Under the pieces are notes generated by a model that did no database searches, was not told the origin of the DNA, and was given only the letters and a program-made list of their open reading frames with translations. A stretch of 64,000 nucleotides of DNA. Origin: Salipiger sp. CCB-MM3. Lineage in GTDB: Bacteria > Pseudomonadota > Alphaproteobacteria > Rhodobacterales > Rhodobacteraceae. The position numbers and the translations under genes were made by a program. Shown here piece by piece: positions 9,807-19,322 of this stretch. How positions within the stretch are numbered: position 1 is the first letter of the stretch; the number at the start of each line of letters is the position of its first letter. Where the stretch lies: contig NZ_CP014595.1 in NCBI RefSeq assembly GCF_001687105.1, forward strand, positions 248,001 to 312,000, given 5' to 3'.

Positions 9807-10235
9807 ATGACAAGGTTACACGCAGGGAACCCCGATGCGGTGCGCGCCATGCTCGACAGTATGGCCGCATGGACCGGCGCGCCCGAGGATGAGGCGCAAT
9901 GCCCGGTGCGGGATGTGCTCGACCGGGTGGCGCAAAAGTGGACGCTGCTCATTCTCGTCGCGCTCGAACCCGCTCCAAAGCGATTTTCCCAATTGCAACG
10001 GCAGGTTGGAGACATTTCCAAACGTATGCTCACACAGACCCTGCGGCAGCTGGAGCGCGATGGCATGGTGTCGCGGCAGGTCTTTCCGACCAAGCCCCCG
10101 TCGGTCGAATACGCGCTGACCGAGCTTGGCCGCTCGTCGCTTGCGCCGATTGGCGCGCTGCTGGTCTGGGCCGACAGCCACCATGGCGAGATCACCGCCG
10201 CCCGCGCAAGTTTCGACGCCGGGGAAGCCGCCTGA
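9807..10235 (+). CDS. HxlR family transcriptional regulator (QorR/YtfH-like)
   Basis: 142 residues with one winged helix-turn-helix (about 30-118). The diagnostic CPVRDVLDRVAQKWTLLIL segment includes the conserved Cys at about 32, which serves as the redox sensor in several HxlR proteins. KRMLTQTLRQLERDGMVSR is the recognition-helix and wing region. AAGGAGG lies upstream of the ATG. It is divergent from the QorB-like reductase and very likely controls it, sensing quinone or electrophile stress. That last point is inference from the YtfG/YtfH case. Confidence 0.9.
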   Translation: MTRLHAGNPDAVRAMLDSMAAWTGAPEDEAQCPVRDVLDRVAQKWTLLILVALEPAPKRFSQLQRQVGDISKRMLTQTLRQLERDGMVSRQVFPTKPPSVEYALTELGRSSLAPIGALLVWADSHHGEITAARASFDAGEAA

Positions 10236-10298
10236 GACCTCTTCCCCCGGCTGCATGGCGCTGATAGCGTCCGCGCAGTTTTGAGGGAGAGACCAGAC

Positions 10299-11525
10299 AT
10301 GACCAAGCTCAGCCGCACCCAGACCACCTTCGCCCCGCCGGTGATGGAGGCGCGCCGCTGGCTCGACGGGGTCACTTTCCCGCCCGACCGCCCGCTGATC
10401 AACGTCAGTCAGGCCGCGCCGATCGACCCGCCGCCCGCACCGCTGGTGGCGGCGATGGCCGAGGCGCTGCAGGATCCGGCAACGCACCTTTATGGGCCGG
10501 TTTTGGGACTGCCCGAATTGCGCGCGGAACTGGCGGCGCATTGGTCTGCGCATTATGGCGCAGAGGTTCGCCCAGAAAATGTCGCAATCACCGCGGGTTG
10601 CAACCAAGCCTTCGCAGCCAGCATTAGCGCGATCTGTGGTGAAGGAGACGAGGTTCTTCTGCCAACCCCCTGGTACTTCAACCATAAAATGTGGCTGGAT
10701 ATGGACGGCGTCGCCACCGTGCCGCTGCCGACCGACGAACACCTCATTCCGCAGACCGAAACCGCCTCCTCTCTCATCACCGAAAGAACGCGCGCTATCG
10801 TTCTGGTTTCACCGAACAATCCGGGTGGCGCGGAATATCCCACAGAGACCCTGCGCGCCTTCATGAAACTGGCCAAGGCGCATGACCTCAAGCTGATCGT
10901 CGACGAGACCTACAAGGATTTCGACAGCCGCAGCGGCGCGCCGCATGATCTGCTGACCGAGCCCGAGGACCGCGCGCATCTGATCCAGCTTTACAGTTTC
11001 TCCAAGGCCTACCGTCTGACCGGGCACCGCGTCGGCGCGGTGATCGCGTCTGAGGACCTGCTGCCCGAGATTGAGAAATTTCTCGACACTGTAACCATTT
11101 GCACGCCGCAGCTCGGGCAGCGCGCGGCGCTCTGGGGGCTGCGGAACCTTGGCCAATGGGTGGCCGGAGAGCGCGATGAAATCCTCGACCGCCGCGCCGC
11201 CATCGCCGACAACATGCCCAAGCTCGAAGCCAAGGGCTGGAAGCTGCTCGGGCTCGGGGCCTATTTCGCCTATTTCGAGCATCCTTTCGAGGGCAGCTCT
11301 GCCGATCTGGCGCCGAAGCTGGTGCGTGAGGCAAGCGTTCTGACCCTGCCCGGCACGATGTTCATGCCCGCCTCGGACCCGCGCGGCGCGCGGCAGTTCC
11401 GCTTTGCCTTCGCCAATGTGAACCGGGAAGAGATCGGCACGCTCTTCGACCGGCTTGCCGCGCTCGACTGGCCGCAGGCCAACAAGGCCGAGAGGCCCCT
11501 TGCGAGCAAGGGCTTGGCCCAGTAA
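10299..11525 (+). CDS. Class I/II PLP-dependent aminotransferase
   Basis: 408 residues. The fold-type I signature is clear: SPNNPGG near 171-177, an IVDETYKDF strand with the cofactor-binding Asp, and SFSKAYRLTGHR with the Schiff-base lysine at about 236. ATG at 10299 is preceded by GAGGGAGA; a TTG at 10281 in the same frame is ignored. The amino-donor specificity (aspartate, aromatic or other) cannot be told from motifs alone. A PpiD-like chaperone gene follows after 37 bases. Confidence 0.92.
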   Translation: MTKLSRTQTTFAPPVMEARRWLDGVTFPPDRPLINVSQAAPIDPPPAPLVAAMAEALQDPATHLYGPVLGLPELRAELAAHWSAHYGAEVRPENVAITAGCNQAFAASISAICGEGDEVLLPTPWYFNHKMWLDMDGVATVPLPTDEHLIPQTETASSLITERTRAIVLVSPNNPGGAEYPTETLRAFMKLAKAHDLKLIVDETYKDFDSRSGAPHDLLTEPEDRAHLIQLYSFSKAYRLTGHRVGAVIASEDLLPEIEKFLDTVTICTPQLGQRAALWGLRNLGQWVAGERDEILDRRAAIADNMPKLEAKGWKLLGLGAYFAYFEHPFEGSSADLAPKLVREASVLTLPGTMFMPASDPRGARQFRFAFANVNREEIGTLFDRLAALDWPQANKAERPLASKGLAQ

Positions 11526-11562
11526 ACCCCGACGCCAGAAACAGGACGAGCGAGAGGCAGCG

Positions 11563-13410
11563 ATGGCACGCGGCAAGAGCAGTATCAGCAAGACCCTTGT
11601 ATGGGGTCTCCTGATCCTCGTGGTGATGGGCTTCGGCGCCTTCGGCACGGTCAACTTCAGCGGCGGCGTAAGCGGCATCGGCTCGGTGGGCGACACCGAT
11701 ATCTCGACCACCGATTACACCCGCGCGCTGCAGAACGAGATGCGCGCGTTTGAGGCGCAGACCGGCCAGCCCATGACGCCGGATCAGGCGCAGCAGTTCG
11801 GCCTCGACCGGCAGGTGCTGGCACAGGTGGTGACCGGGGCCGCGCTGGACGACGAAGCACAGCGCATCGGGCTTTCGGTCGGCGACGATCAGGTGGCCGA
11901 GGCGCTGAGCGAGATGCCGGCCTTCCAAGGCCCGGATGGCAAGTTCAACCGCGAAAGCTATTCCTACGCGCTGAAGAACGCCGGTCTGACCGAGGCGGAG
12001 TTCGAAACCGATCTGCGCCACGAGAGCGCCCGCAACCTGATCAACGCCGCGATCTACTCGGGCACCGCGCTGCCCGACACTTATGTCGACACGCTGCTTG
12101 GCTGGGCGGGCGAGACGCGCTCGTTCACTTGGGCGCGCATCGGCCGCGACGCGCTGGAGACCGGCCTGCCGGTGCCCTCCGATGACGAGCTGCAGGCATG
12201 GTACGACGATCACATCGATCAGTTCACCATGCCCGAGACCAAGGTCATCACCTACGCTTGGATCACGCCCGACATGATCGTCGACAGCGTCGAGCTGGAC
12301 GACGCAGCGCTGCAGGCCGCCTATGACGAGCGCAGCGAAGAGTTCAACCTGCCCGAACGTCGCCTGATCGAACGTCTGGTCTTTGGCGACGACGCCGAAG
12401 CGCAGGCGGCGATGGCGCGCATCACGTCGGGCGAGATCGACTTCGAAGGTCTGGTCGAAGAGCGTGGGCTGGAGCTGAGCGACACCGACATGGGCGATCT
12501 GACCGAGGACGCGCTTGGCGAGGCCGGTGCCGAAGTCTTCGCCGCCGGAAGCGGCGATGTCGTCGGCCCGCTGCCGTCGAACCTCGGCCCGGCGCTCTAC
12601 CGGGTGAACGGCATCCTGCAGGCGCAGGAAACGCCCTTCGAGGAAGCCGTGCCGCAGCTGCGCGACGAGCTGGCGCTGGACCGCGCCCGCCGCGTGATCG
12701 AGGGCATGGCGCAAAGCCTCGACGACGAGCTTGCAGGCGGCGCGACGCTCGAAGAGCTTGCCGGTGACACCGATATGGAGCTTGGCCAGATCGAGTGGAA
12801 CCAGCAGAGCGATCAGGGCATCGCGGGCTATGACGTGTTCCGCGAGGCCGCCCAGCAGGTCACCGAAGACGACTACCCGGCGATTGCCGAACTGGGCGAT
12901 GGTGGCGTCTATGCCATGCGCCTTGACGAGATCCGCCCGCCCGCGCCGCGTCCGTTCGAAGAAGTGCGCGCCGAGGTTGCCGAAGGCTGGGACAAGGACA
13001 AGACCACCGAGATGCTGGTCGCGCAGGCCGAAGACCTCGCGCAGCAGATCAAGGACGGTGCCAGCTTCGAGGATCTGGGCCTCGAGCCGACCCGCGAAGA
13101 GCGGCTGACCCGCGACGCGCAGATCCCCGAGATGCCCGCCGCGCTGCTGCCCGCCGCCTTTGAGATGACCGAAGGCGAGACCCGCGCCCTGCCCGGCGAC
13201 GGTGCCGCGCTGGTCATGCAACTGGACGGGATCGCACCGGTCGACCGCGAGACGGATGCCTCCAAGCAGCTTGAAGGGCTGCTGCGTGACCGGGCCGCAA
13301 ACAGCGTGGCGCAGGACCTCTTCCGCGCCTATGTCACCGACATTCAGGAGCGTGCCGGGGTCTCGATCGACCAGCAGGCGGTGAATGCCGTTCACACCAA
13401 CTTCCGGTAA
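11563..13410 (+). CDS. PpiD/SurA-like membrane-anchored peptidyl-prolyl isomerase
   Basis: 615 residues. One transmembrane helix at about 10-32 (LVWGLLILVVMGFGAFGTV) anchors a large periplasmic part. An N-terminal SurA/PpiD chaperone-like region (about 45-190) is followed by parvulin-like segments that look weakly conserved. The likely role is folding of exported proteins at the inner membrane. ATG at 11563 follows GAGAGG; the longer frame starting at 11455 overlaps the aminotransferase and is not needed. It precedes trpE by only four bases, suggesting cotranscription. Confidence 0.9.
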   Translation: MARGKSSISKTLVWGLLILVVMGFGAFGTVNFSGGVSGIGSVGDTDISTTDYTRALQNEMRAFEAQTGQPMTPDQAQQFGLDRQVLAQVVTGAALDDEAQRIGLSVGDDQVAEALSEMPAFQGPDGKFNRESYSYALKNAGLTEAEFETDLRHESARNLINAAIYSGTALPDTYVDTLLGWAGETRSFTWARIGRDALETGLPVPSDDELQAWYDDHIDQFTMPETKVITYAWITPDMIVDSVELDDAALQAAYDERSEEFNLPERRLIERLVFGDDAEAQAAMARITSGEIDFEGLVEERGLELSDTDMGDLTEDALGEAGAEVFAAGSGDVVGPLPSNLGPALYRVNGILQAQETPFEEAVPQLRDELALDRARRVIEGMAQSLDDELAGGATLEELAGDTDMELGQIEWNQQSDQGIAGYDVFREAAQQVTEDDYPAIAELGDGGVYAMRLDEIRPPAPRPFEEVRAEVAEGWDKDKTTEMLVAQAEDLAQQIKDGASFEDLGLEPTREERLTRDAQIPEMPAALLPAAFEMTEGETRALPGDGAALVMQLDGIAPVDRETDASKQLEGLLRDRAANSVAQDLFRAYVTDIQERAGVSIDQQAVNAVHTNFR

Positions 13411-13414
13411 GCCA

Positions 13415-14929
13415 ATGGTCACTCTCACGCCTTCCTACGAAGAGTTCGCCCGCGCCTATGAAGCGGGCGAAAACCAAGTCGTCTACACGCGGCTCGCCGC
13501 CGACCTCGACACGCCGGTGTCGCTGATGCTCAAGCTGACGGGGGCGGCCAAGGACGCCTTCATGCTGGAGTCGGTGACCGGCGGCGAGGTGCGCGGTCGC
13601 TACTCGATCATCGGCATGAAGCCCGACCTCGTGTGGAAATGCCACGGCCAGCAGGCGCGGCTGAACCGTCAGGCGCGCTTTGATCCCGAGGCCTTCGAGG
13701 AGGAAACCCTCGATCCGCTCGCCTCGCTGCGCGCGCTGATCGCCGAAAGCAAGATCGACCTGCCCGAGGATCTGCCGCAGGCCGCAGCAGGTCTTTTCGG
13801 CTACCTCGGCTACGACATGATCCGTCTGGTCGAGCGCCTGCCCAACGTGAACCCCGATCCGCTCGGCCTGCCCGATGCGGTGATGCTGCGCCCCTCGGTG
13901 GTGGCGGTGCTCGACGGGGTGAAGGGCGAGGTCACGGTCGTGGCCCCCGCTTGGGTGCAGTCGGGCCAGTCGGCGCGCGCCGCCTATGCGCAGGCCGCAG
14001 AACGGGTGATGGACGCGGTGCGCGATCTGGAACGCGCGCTGCCGCAGGCGGGCCGCGAACTGGGCGAGGCGCGCGAGGTCGGTGAGCCGGTCTCGAACTT
14101 CACCCGCGAGAGCTATAAGGCGGCGGTCGAGAAGGCCAAGGACTACATCCGCGCCGGCGACATCTTTCAGGTGGTTCCGGCGCAGCGCTGGACGCAGGAT
14201 TTCCCGCTGCCGCCCTTCTCGCTCTACCGCAGCCTGCGGCGCACCAACCCGTCGCCCTTCATGTTCTATTTCAACTTCGGCGGCTTTCAGGTGGTCGGCG
14301 CGAGCCCCGAGATCCTTGTGCGGGTCTTTGGCCGCGAGGTCACCATCCGCCCGATCGCCGGCACCCGCCCACGCGGCGCGACCCCCGAGGAAGATCGCGC
14401 GCTCGAGGCTGATCTGCTGGCGGACAAGAAGGAACTGGCCGAGCACCTCATGCTGCTCGATCTGGGGCGCAATGACACCGGCAAGGTCTCGAAGATCGGC
14501 ACCGTGCGCCCGACCGAGCAGTTCACCATCGAGCGCTACAGCCACGTGATGCACATCGTGTCGAACGTCGTGGGCGAGCTGGCTGAGGATCAGGACGCGC
14601 TGTCGGCCTTCTTTGCCGGGATGCCCGCAGGCACCGTCTCGGGCGCGCCCAAGGTGCGCGCGATGGAGATCATCGACGAGCTGGAGCCCGAAAAGCGCGG
14701 CGTCTATGCGGGCGGTGTGGGCTACTTCAGCGCGGGCGGCGACATGGACATGTGCATCGCCCTGCGCACCGCCATAGTGAAGGACGAAAAGCTCTACATT
14801 CAGGCGGGCGGCGGCGTGGTCTACGACAGCGACCCCGAGGCCGAGTATATGGAGACCGTCCACAAGTCGAACGCCATCCGCCGCGCGGCCGCCGACGCGG
14901 CCCGTTTTACCGGGTCGGGCAATGGCTGA
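13415..14929 (+). CDS. trpE: Anthranilate synthase component I
   Basis: Converts chorismate to anthranilate using ammonia supplied by TrpG. 504 residues. The C-terminal chorismate-binding domain is plain: FQVVPAQRW, IAGTRPRG, the HLMLLDLGRND block and PAGTVSGAPKVRAMEI. The N-terminal domain contains the LLES-like segment (MLESVTGG) involved in tryptophan feedback. I chose ATG at 13415, four bases after the chaperone stop, over an ATG at 13385 inside that gene. Its partners trpG-trpD-trpC lie about 9.3 kb downstream. Confidence 0.97.
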   Translation: MVTLTPSYEEFARAYEAGENQVVYTRLAADLDTPVSLMLKLTGAAKDAFMLESVTGGEVRGRYSIIGMKPDLVWKCHGQQARLNRQARFDPEAFEEETLDPLASLRALIAESKIDLPEDLPQAAAGLFGYLGYDMIRLVERLPNVNPDPLGLPDAVMLRPSVVAVLDGVKGEVTVVAPAWVQSGQSARAAYAQAAERVMDAVRDLERALPQAGRELGEAREVGEPVSNFTRESYKAAVEKAKDYIRAGDIFQVVPAQRWTQDFPLPPFSLYRSLRRTNPSPFMFYFNFGGFQVVGASPEILVRVFGREVTIRPIAGTRPRGATPEEDRALEADLLADKKELAEHLMLLDLGRNDTGKVSKIGTVRPTEQFTIERYSHVMHIVSNVVGELAEDQDALSAFFAGMPAGTVSGAPKVRAMEIIDELEPEKRGVYAGGVGYFSAGGDMDMCIALRTAIVKDEKLYIQAGGGVVYDSDPEAEYMETVHKSNAIRRAAADAARFTGSGNG

Positions 14930-15404
14930 CGCGGCGCAGGTCACCATCCGCCGGGCCACCCCGGCGGATGTGCCGGGGCTCTCGGCCATGCTGAAAGCCC
15001 TCGTGGCCGCTGGGAAGCGCAGCCGCCCGGCGGACGAGGCTTTCGTGATGGCGAGTTATGTGGCGAATCCTGACGGGATCAGCTGCTTTGTCGCCCTGTC
15101 CGAAGACGGTGAGGTGCTTGGCTTGCAGGCGCTGTCGCGCGCCACTGCGGGCAATCCCTATGGCACCCCCGAAGGTTGGGGCATCATCGGCACCCATGTC
15201 TCTCCTGCCGCCGCCCGGCGCGGCGTTGGATTGGGCCTCTTCCGCGCCACGCGCGAAGCGGCGCAGGCCGCGGGGCTTCCGGCCATCGAGGCCTATATTC
15301 AAACCGCCAATGCCGAGGGTCGGGGTTATTACGCGGCCATGGGCTTTTGCAGCTGGCGCAGCCCGGTTGGCGTGGATTGCAAACGCTTTGACCTGAGCAC
15401 CTGA
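14922..15404 (+). CDS. GNAT family N-acetyltransferase
   Basis: 160 residues. The acetyl-CoA-binding motif region is visible: GIIGTHVSPAAARRGVGLGL (about 86-105, with R/Q-x-x-G-x-G/A-like RRGVGLG) and a C-terminal YIQTANAEGRGYYAAMGF block. It begins inside the last codons of trpE (8-base overlap), so it is translationally coupled. The substrate is unknown, and there is no sign that it belongs to tryptophan synthesis. Confidence 0.88.
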   Translation: MADAAQVTIRRATPADVPGLSAMLKALVAAGKRSRPADEAFVMASYVANPDGISCFVALSEDGEVLGLQALSRATAGNPYGTPEGWGIIGTHVSPAAARRGVGLGLFRATREAAQAAGLPAIEAYIQTANAEGRGYYAAMGFCSWRSPVGVDCKRFDLST

Positions 15405-15463
15405 AGCCGCCCCGAGATTTCCGCGCGGTTTTCTGCTAATCTCCCGCGTAAGGGGGAGTGCGC

Positions 15464-16054
15464 ATGACACCGATCGATTTCTGGTTCTCCATCGGCAGCA
15501 CCTACAGCTACCTGACCGTCATGCGCCTGCCTCAGCTGGCGGAAGTCAAAGGGATTGAGGTCCGCTGGCACCCGTTCAACGTCCGCCATGTGATGGTCGC
15601 GCAGAACAATATCCCCTTCAAGGGTAAGCCGGAAAAGACCACCTACATGTGGCGCGACATCGCGCGGCGGGCCGAGGGGTACGGGCTGTCGCCGAAGCTT
15701 CCGGCACCCTATCCACTGGCGGGGCTGGTGCTGGCCAATGAGGTGGCCGAGCTTGGCATGCGCGAGGGCTGGGGCATCGACTACACGCGCGCCACCTATC
15801 GGCGCTGGTTCGAGCAGGGCGAGCCCGCGGGCGAGGCACCGAACCTGCCCGAGAGCCTGCGCGAGATCGGCCAGGACCCCGAACGGGTGATGGAGCGTGC
15901 TGGCTCCGAAGAGATCGTGCAGGCGCTCGCCAGCGCCACCGCCGATGCCATGACGCTGGGGGTGTTCGGCTCACCGAGCTTTCTGGTGGGACACGAGCTT
16001 TTCTGGGGCGATGACCGGCTTGATGACGCCATCGCATGGGCTAAGAGCCACTGA
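15464..16054 (+). CDS. 2-hydroxychromene-2-carboxylate isomerase-like protein (DsbA fold, GST kappa type)
   Basis: 196 residues. The N-terminal FWFSIGSTYSYL places a Ser where DsbA has its active-site motif, as in the glutathione-dependent HCCA isomerases. Middle blocks WHPFNVRHVM and YMWRDIARRAEGYGL and the C-terminal GVFGSPSFLVGHELFWGDDRL also match. The ATG at 15464 follows AGGGGGAG. Family members act in aromatic degradation, but no degradation genes are nearby, so the physiological substrate is open. Confidence 0.88.
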   Translation: MTPIDFWFSIGSTYSYLTVMRLPQLAEVKGIEVRWHPFNVRHVMVAQNNIPFKGKPEKTTYMWRDIARRAEGYGLSPKLPAPYPLAGLVLANEVAELGMREGWGIDYTRATYRRWFEQGEPAGEAPNLPESLREIGQDPERVMERAGSEEIVQALASATADAMTLGVFGSPSFLVGHELFWGDDRLDDAIAWAKSH

Positions 16055-16106
16055 CACGGCGCGCGGGATACCCGCCGCGCACCGCGTCAGATCAATGGGC
16101 CGTGGG

Positions 16107-16607
16107 TCAGTCCGCTTCGAACACACCGCAGGCCAGACGGCTGCCCGCATCGCCCGAGGGTTGGCTTTCGTAATCATCCGGCCCCGCGTGCACGATGAAG
16201 GCCGAGCCATCGTCGTCCATCATCAGGCTTTCCACATCGAAATCGGGCAGGAAAGCCTCGACCGTCACCGCGCCATCGGCGGGCACATGCGCGTTCGGCA
16301 GATCGCCCGGATGCGGCCCGCCTTCGACCATCACGCCATGCTCGGCATCGCCCGCGAGGTGGCCGCCCGCAGAGGTGAAATCGCTGGCCGAGCAATCACC
16401 GGTCTCGTGGATGTGGATGCCATGCACGCCTTCCGGAAGGCCCTGCAGTTCGACCGTGGCATGCGCCATGCCCGAGGGGGTGTCGGTGACCGTCACGGTG
16501 CCAATGGCGCTGCCATCGGTGCCCGACAGCTGCGCGGTGGCGGTGGCGGCGGCAACCGGCGCGGCGGCGAGAGTGACAAGCGCGGTGGCTAGGGCAAATC
16601 GTTTCAT
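16107..16607 (-). CDS. sodC: Periplasmic Cu/Zn superoxide dismutase
   Basis: 166 residues with a signal peptide (1-20, ending VAA-A). All metal ligands are visible: copper H65, H67 (HGIHIHE) and H140 (FIVHAGPDD), bridging H83 (GGH), zinc H99 and D102. The active-site Arg sits in GSRLACG, and two Cys (72 and 160) can form the structural disulfide. It disposes of superoxide in the periplasm. AGGAG precedes the ATG. It is divergent from the site-2 protease gene. Confidence 0.95.
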   Translation of the reverse strand: MKRFALATALVTLAAAPVAAATATAQLSGTDGSAIGTVTVTDTPSGMAHATVELQGLPEGVHGIHIHETGDCSASDFTSAGGHLAGDAEHGVMVEGGPHPGDLPNAHVPADGAVTVEAFLPDFDVESLMMDDDGSAFIVHAGPDDYESQPSGDAGSRLACGVFEAD

Positions 16608-16799
16608 GAAATTCTCCTCTGTGCGGCGCGATGCGCGCCTGCCTCAAAGGGCCAACGCGTGGCGCCACACGCGGTTGCAGCATCGCGGCAAAAAACCGCG
16701 CGTGGTTGCGACCTCTTCCGAAACAGGCGGAAATGATTAACTCTTCCGAGGAAGGCAGCGGCCACAGGTGCCGCCCGCCCAGCGAGAGAGGATCCGCCC

Positions 16800-17873
16800 A
16801 TGTCCTGGTCATTTCCCATCGGCCGCCTGTTCGGCTCGGAACTGCGGGTACATGCGACCTTCTTTCTGCTGCTGCTCTGGATCGGCGCGGCGGCGTGGTC
16901 GGTGGGCGGCGCGGCGGCGGCGGTGCAGAACATCCTCTTCATCCTCGCCCTCTTCGCCTGCGTCGTGGCGCATGAGTTCGGCCACGCGCTGACCGCCCGG
17001 CGCTTCGGCATCAAGACGCCCGATATCACGCTGCTGCCGATCGGCGGGCTGGCGCGGCTCGAGCGGATGCCCGAAAACCCGGTGCAAGAGATCCTCGTCG
17101 CGCTGGCCGGGCCGATGGTGAACGTGGTGATCTGGCTGGTGCTGGTGTTGCTTGGCGCCTCTTCGGGCTTCGGCGGGCTGGAAGGGCTTGGCACCGGCAC
17201 AGGCGCCTTTCTCGGCCAGCTTGCGGCGATCAACCTCGCGCTGGCGCTGTTCAACATGATCCCCGCCTTTCCGATGGACGGAGGCCGCGTGCTGCGCGCC
17301 GTGCTGGCGCTGCGCATCGGACGGGTGAAGGCAACGCAGGCGGCGGCCACCACCGGGCAGATCCTCGCCTTTGGCCTTGCCTTCTGGGGGCTCAGCTCGG
17401 GCAATTTCATCCTGATCCTGATCGCCATCTTCGTGTTCTTCGCCGGACAGGCGGAAAGTCAGGACGTCGCAAGCCGCGCGGTGGCGCATGATCTTCTGGC
17501 GCGCGACGCGATGATCACCAGCTTCGAGGCGCTGCGCCCCGAGGACACGCTGGCGATGGCCGGACAGACCCTGATCCGCACCACCCAGCACGAGTTCCCG
17601 GTGCTGGCCCCCAGCGGCGAGCTTGCGGGCTTTCTGACCCGCGACGCGCTGTTTCGCGGCATGGCCGAGGATCACGCGGCGCGGCAGGTCTCCGAGCTGA
17701 TGACCGAGGTGCCGCAACTGCCCCTCGCCGCGCCGCTGCAATCGGTGCTGGACGCGCTGGCACAAGCGCCCGCCGTGGCGGTGATCGACGCGCAGAGCCG
17801 CGTTCTGGGCTATGTCACGCGCGAGAATGTGGGCGAGCTGATGGTGCTGCGCGGGCCGGGCATGACCGGCTGA
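16800..17873 (+). CDS. Site-2 protease family (M50) metalloprotease with CBS domains
   Basis: 357 residues. An intramembrane zinc protease: HEFGH (58-62) gives two zinc ligands and the catalytic Glu, and NMIPAFPMDGG gives the third ligand, D160. Several hydrophobic segments lie between 15 and 215. A CBS pair at about 228-350 may sense a nucleotide. The architecture (short M50 core plus C-terminal CBS) matches the SpoIVFB-type group. Its substrate is not evident from neighbours. Confidence 0.92.
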   Translation: MSWSFPIGRLFGSELRVHATFFLLLLWIGAAAWSVGGAAAAVQNILFILALFACVVAHEFGHALTARRFGIKTPDITLLPIGGLARLERMPENPVQEILVALAGPMVNVVIWLVLVLLGASSGFGGLEGLGTGTGAFLGQLAAINLALALFNMIPAFPMDGGRVLRAVLALRIGRVKATQAAATTGQILAFGLAFWGLSSGNFILILIAIFVFFAGQAESQDVASRAVAHDLLARDAMITSFEALRPEDTLAMAGQTLIRTTQHEFPVLAPSGELAGFLTRDALFRGMAEDHAARQVSELMTEVPQLPLAAPLQSVLDALAQAPAVAVIDAQSRVLGYVTRENVGELMVLRGPGMTG

Positions 17874-17991
17874 GCGTTGCCGTCTCGCACGGGGAAAACC
17901 GGCTGATTGGCGCCGCCGCGACGGGAGGGATTGCGCCATGTGCCATGATGTGGAAAGCCCACGGCGGGGGAGAATTTCCAAGAGGCATACT

Positions 17992-19002
17992 ATGACGAAT
18001 GCGCTTTCCAAGCTGCTCGGCGCGCGCGATTGGCTGCTTGCCGATGGCGCCACGGGCACCACGCTGTTCAACATGGGGCTTGCGCCCGGCGATGCGCCCG
18101 AACTGTGGAACGAGACGCAGCCGGGCAAGATCCGCGCGCTCTACCAAGGGGCGGTCGACGCGGGATCCGATATCTTTTTGACCAACTCTTTTGGTGCCAA
18201 TGCCGCGCGGCTGAAGCTGCATGACGCCGGGGGCCGAGCCCGCGCGCTGTCGCGCTGCGCCGCCGAACTGGGGCGCGAGGTGGCCGACGCCGCCGGGCGC
18301 CCGGTGGTGGTCGCCGGATCGGTCGGCCCGACGGGCGAGATCATGGAGCCGGTCGGCACGCTCAGCCACGCGCTCGCGGTTGAGATCTTCGAAGAAACCG
18401 CCGCCGGGCTGAAGGAAGGCGGCGCCGATGTGCTCTGGCTCGAGACCATCTCGGCGCCCGAAGAGGTTCGCGCCGCCGCCGAGGCCTTTGCCCGGCAGGA
18501 CATGCCGTGGTGCGGCACCATGAGCTTTGACACCGCCGGGCGCACGATGATGGGGGTCACCTCGGCCGAGTTCGGGCGACTGGTCGAGAGCCTGCCGAAC
18601 CCGCCGCTGGCCTTTGGCGCCAATTGCGGCACCGGAGCCTCGGACCTTCTGCGCACGGTGCTGGGCTTTGCCGCCAGCGGCACCGAACGGCCGATCATCG
18701 CCAAGGGCAACGCCGGGATCCCGCGCTATGAGGACGGCCATATCCACTATGACGGCACACCGGATCTGATGGCCGATTACGCGGTGATGGCGCGCGACGC
18801 CGGGGCGCGGATCATCGGCGGCTGCTGCGGCACGACGCCGGAGCACCTGCGCGCCATGCGCGCGGCGCTGGAAGAGCGCCCGCTGGGCCCGCGCCCGACG
18901 CTCGAGCAGATCGTCGCGGCGCTGGGTCCATTCAGTTCCGAGAGCGACGGGCTGAGCGGCTCTGCCCCCGAGCGTGCGCGGCGCGGGCGGCGCAGGGGCT
19001 GA
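17992..19002 (+). CDS. bmt: Homocysteine S-methyltransferase (Bmt / BHMT-like), probable split-MetH component
   Basis: 336 residues. Zinc-dependent homocysteine methyltransferase fold: LADGATGTTL at the N-terminus, and the zinc cysteines C212 (GANCGTG) and C278/C279 (GGCCGTTP). ATG at 17992 with AAGAGG upstream is chosen over 17938, which adds 18 unlikely residues. In Rhodobacterales this protein is usually called Bmt. A separate corrinoid protein encoded 1.6 kb downstream (20609) suggests that the pair supplies two modules of a split B12-dependent methionine synthase. Betaine as methyl donor remains possible. Confidence 0.9.
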   Translation: MTNALSKLLGARDWLLADGATGTTLFNMGLAPGDAPELWNETQPGKIRALYQGAVDAGSDIFLTNSFGANAARLKLHDAGGRARALSRCAAELGREVADAAGRPVVVAGSVGPTGEIMEPVGTLSHALAVEIFEETAAGLKEGGADVLWLETISAPEEVRAAAEAFARQDMPWCGTMSFDTAGRTMMGVTSAEFGRLVESLPNPPLAFGANCGTGASDLLRTVLGFAASGTERPIIAKGNAGIPRYEDGHIHYDGTPDLMADYAVMARDAGARIIGGCCGTTPEHLRAMRAALEERPLGPRPTLEQIVAALGPFSSESDGLSGSAPERARRGRRRG

Positions 19003-19091
19003 GCGGCGAGACGTGGCTCCGGCCGACACATCTCATTGAGCACGTCTCGTTGAGCACGTGTCCTTAACCAAGTTGGCGGCAGGCTTCGGCG

Positions 19092-19322
19092 ATGACCGAC
19101 CTGCCGCTTCCGATTCGTCCCGAGGACTGGCTGCGCCAGATGTTCCTCAGCCGCGCCGCCGCGCAGGGCGGCGTTGTCCGGCGCAAAACGCGCGATATCG
19201 ACCGGATCGTCGGGCGGGAGCGGTTTCTGGCAGAGCTCGACCGGCGCGGCTTCCGCGCGGTCGAAAATGCCGGTCAGACGGTGATTTTCTGCAATTGCGA
19301 GCCGGTGCGGGTGGTGCGCTAG
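19092..19322 (+). CDS. Small conserved-looking hypothetical protein
   Basis: 76 residues, no signal or membrane segment, rich in Arg, with the block RKTRDIDRIVGRERFLAELDRRGF in the middle (given here only as the region 32-55) and a C-terminal FCNCEP. I do not recognise a domain. It lies 89 bases after bmt on the same strand and ends one base before a pair of strong palindromes, which suggests a real transcribed unit. It could be a tail gene of the bmt transcript. Confidence 0.6.
   Translation: MTDLPLPIRPEDWLRQMFLSRAAAQGGVVRRKTRDIDRIVGRERFLAELDRRGFRAVENAGQTVIFCNCEPVRVVR

Noticed and set aside
11362..13428. 688-residue frame antisense to the PpiD-like gene and end of the aminotransferase
   Set aside because: Same reason: a GC-skewed shadow frame with low-complexity Arg/His-rich protein and no start signals.
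17874..17991. Possible SAM- or SAH-type riboswitch before bmt
   Set aside because: I could not find the conserved core segments or a plausible pseudoknot; only an ordinary ribosome site is visible.
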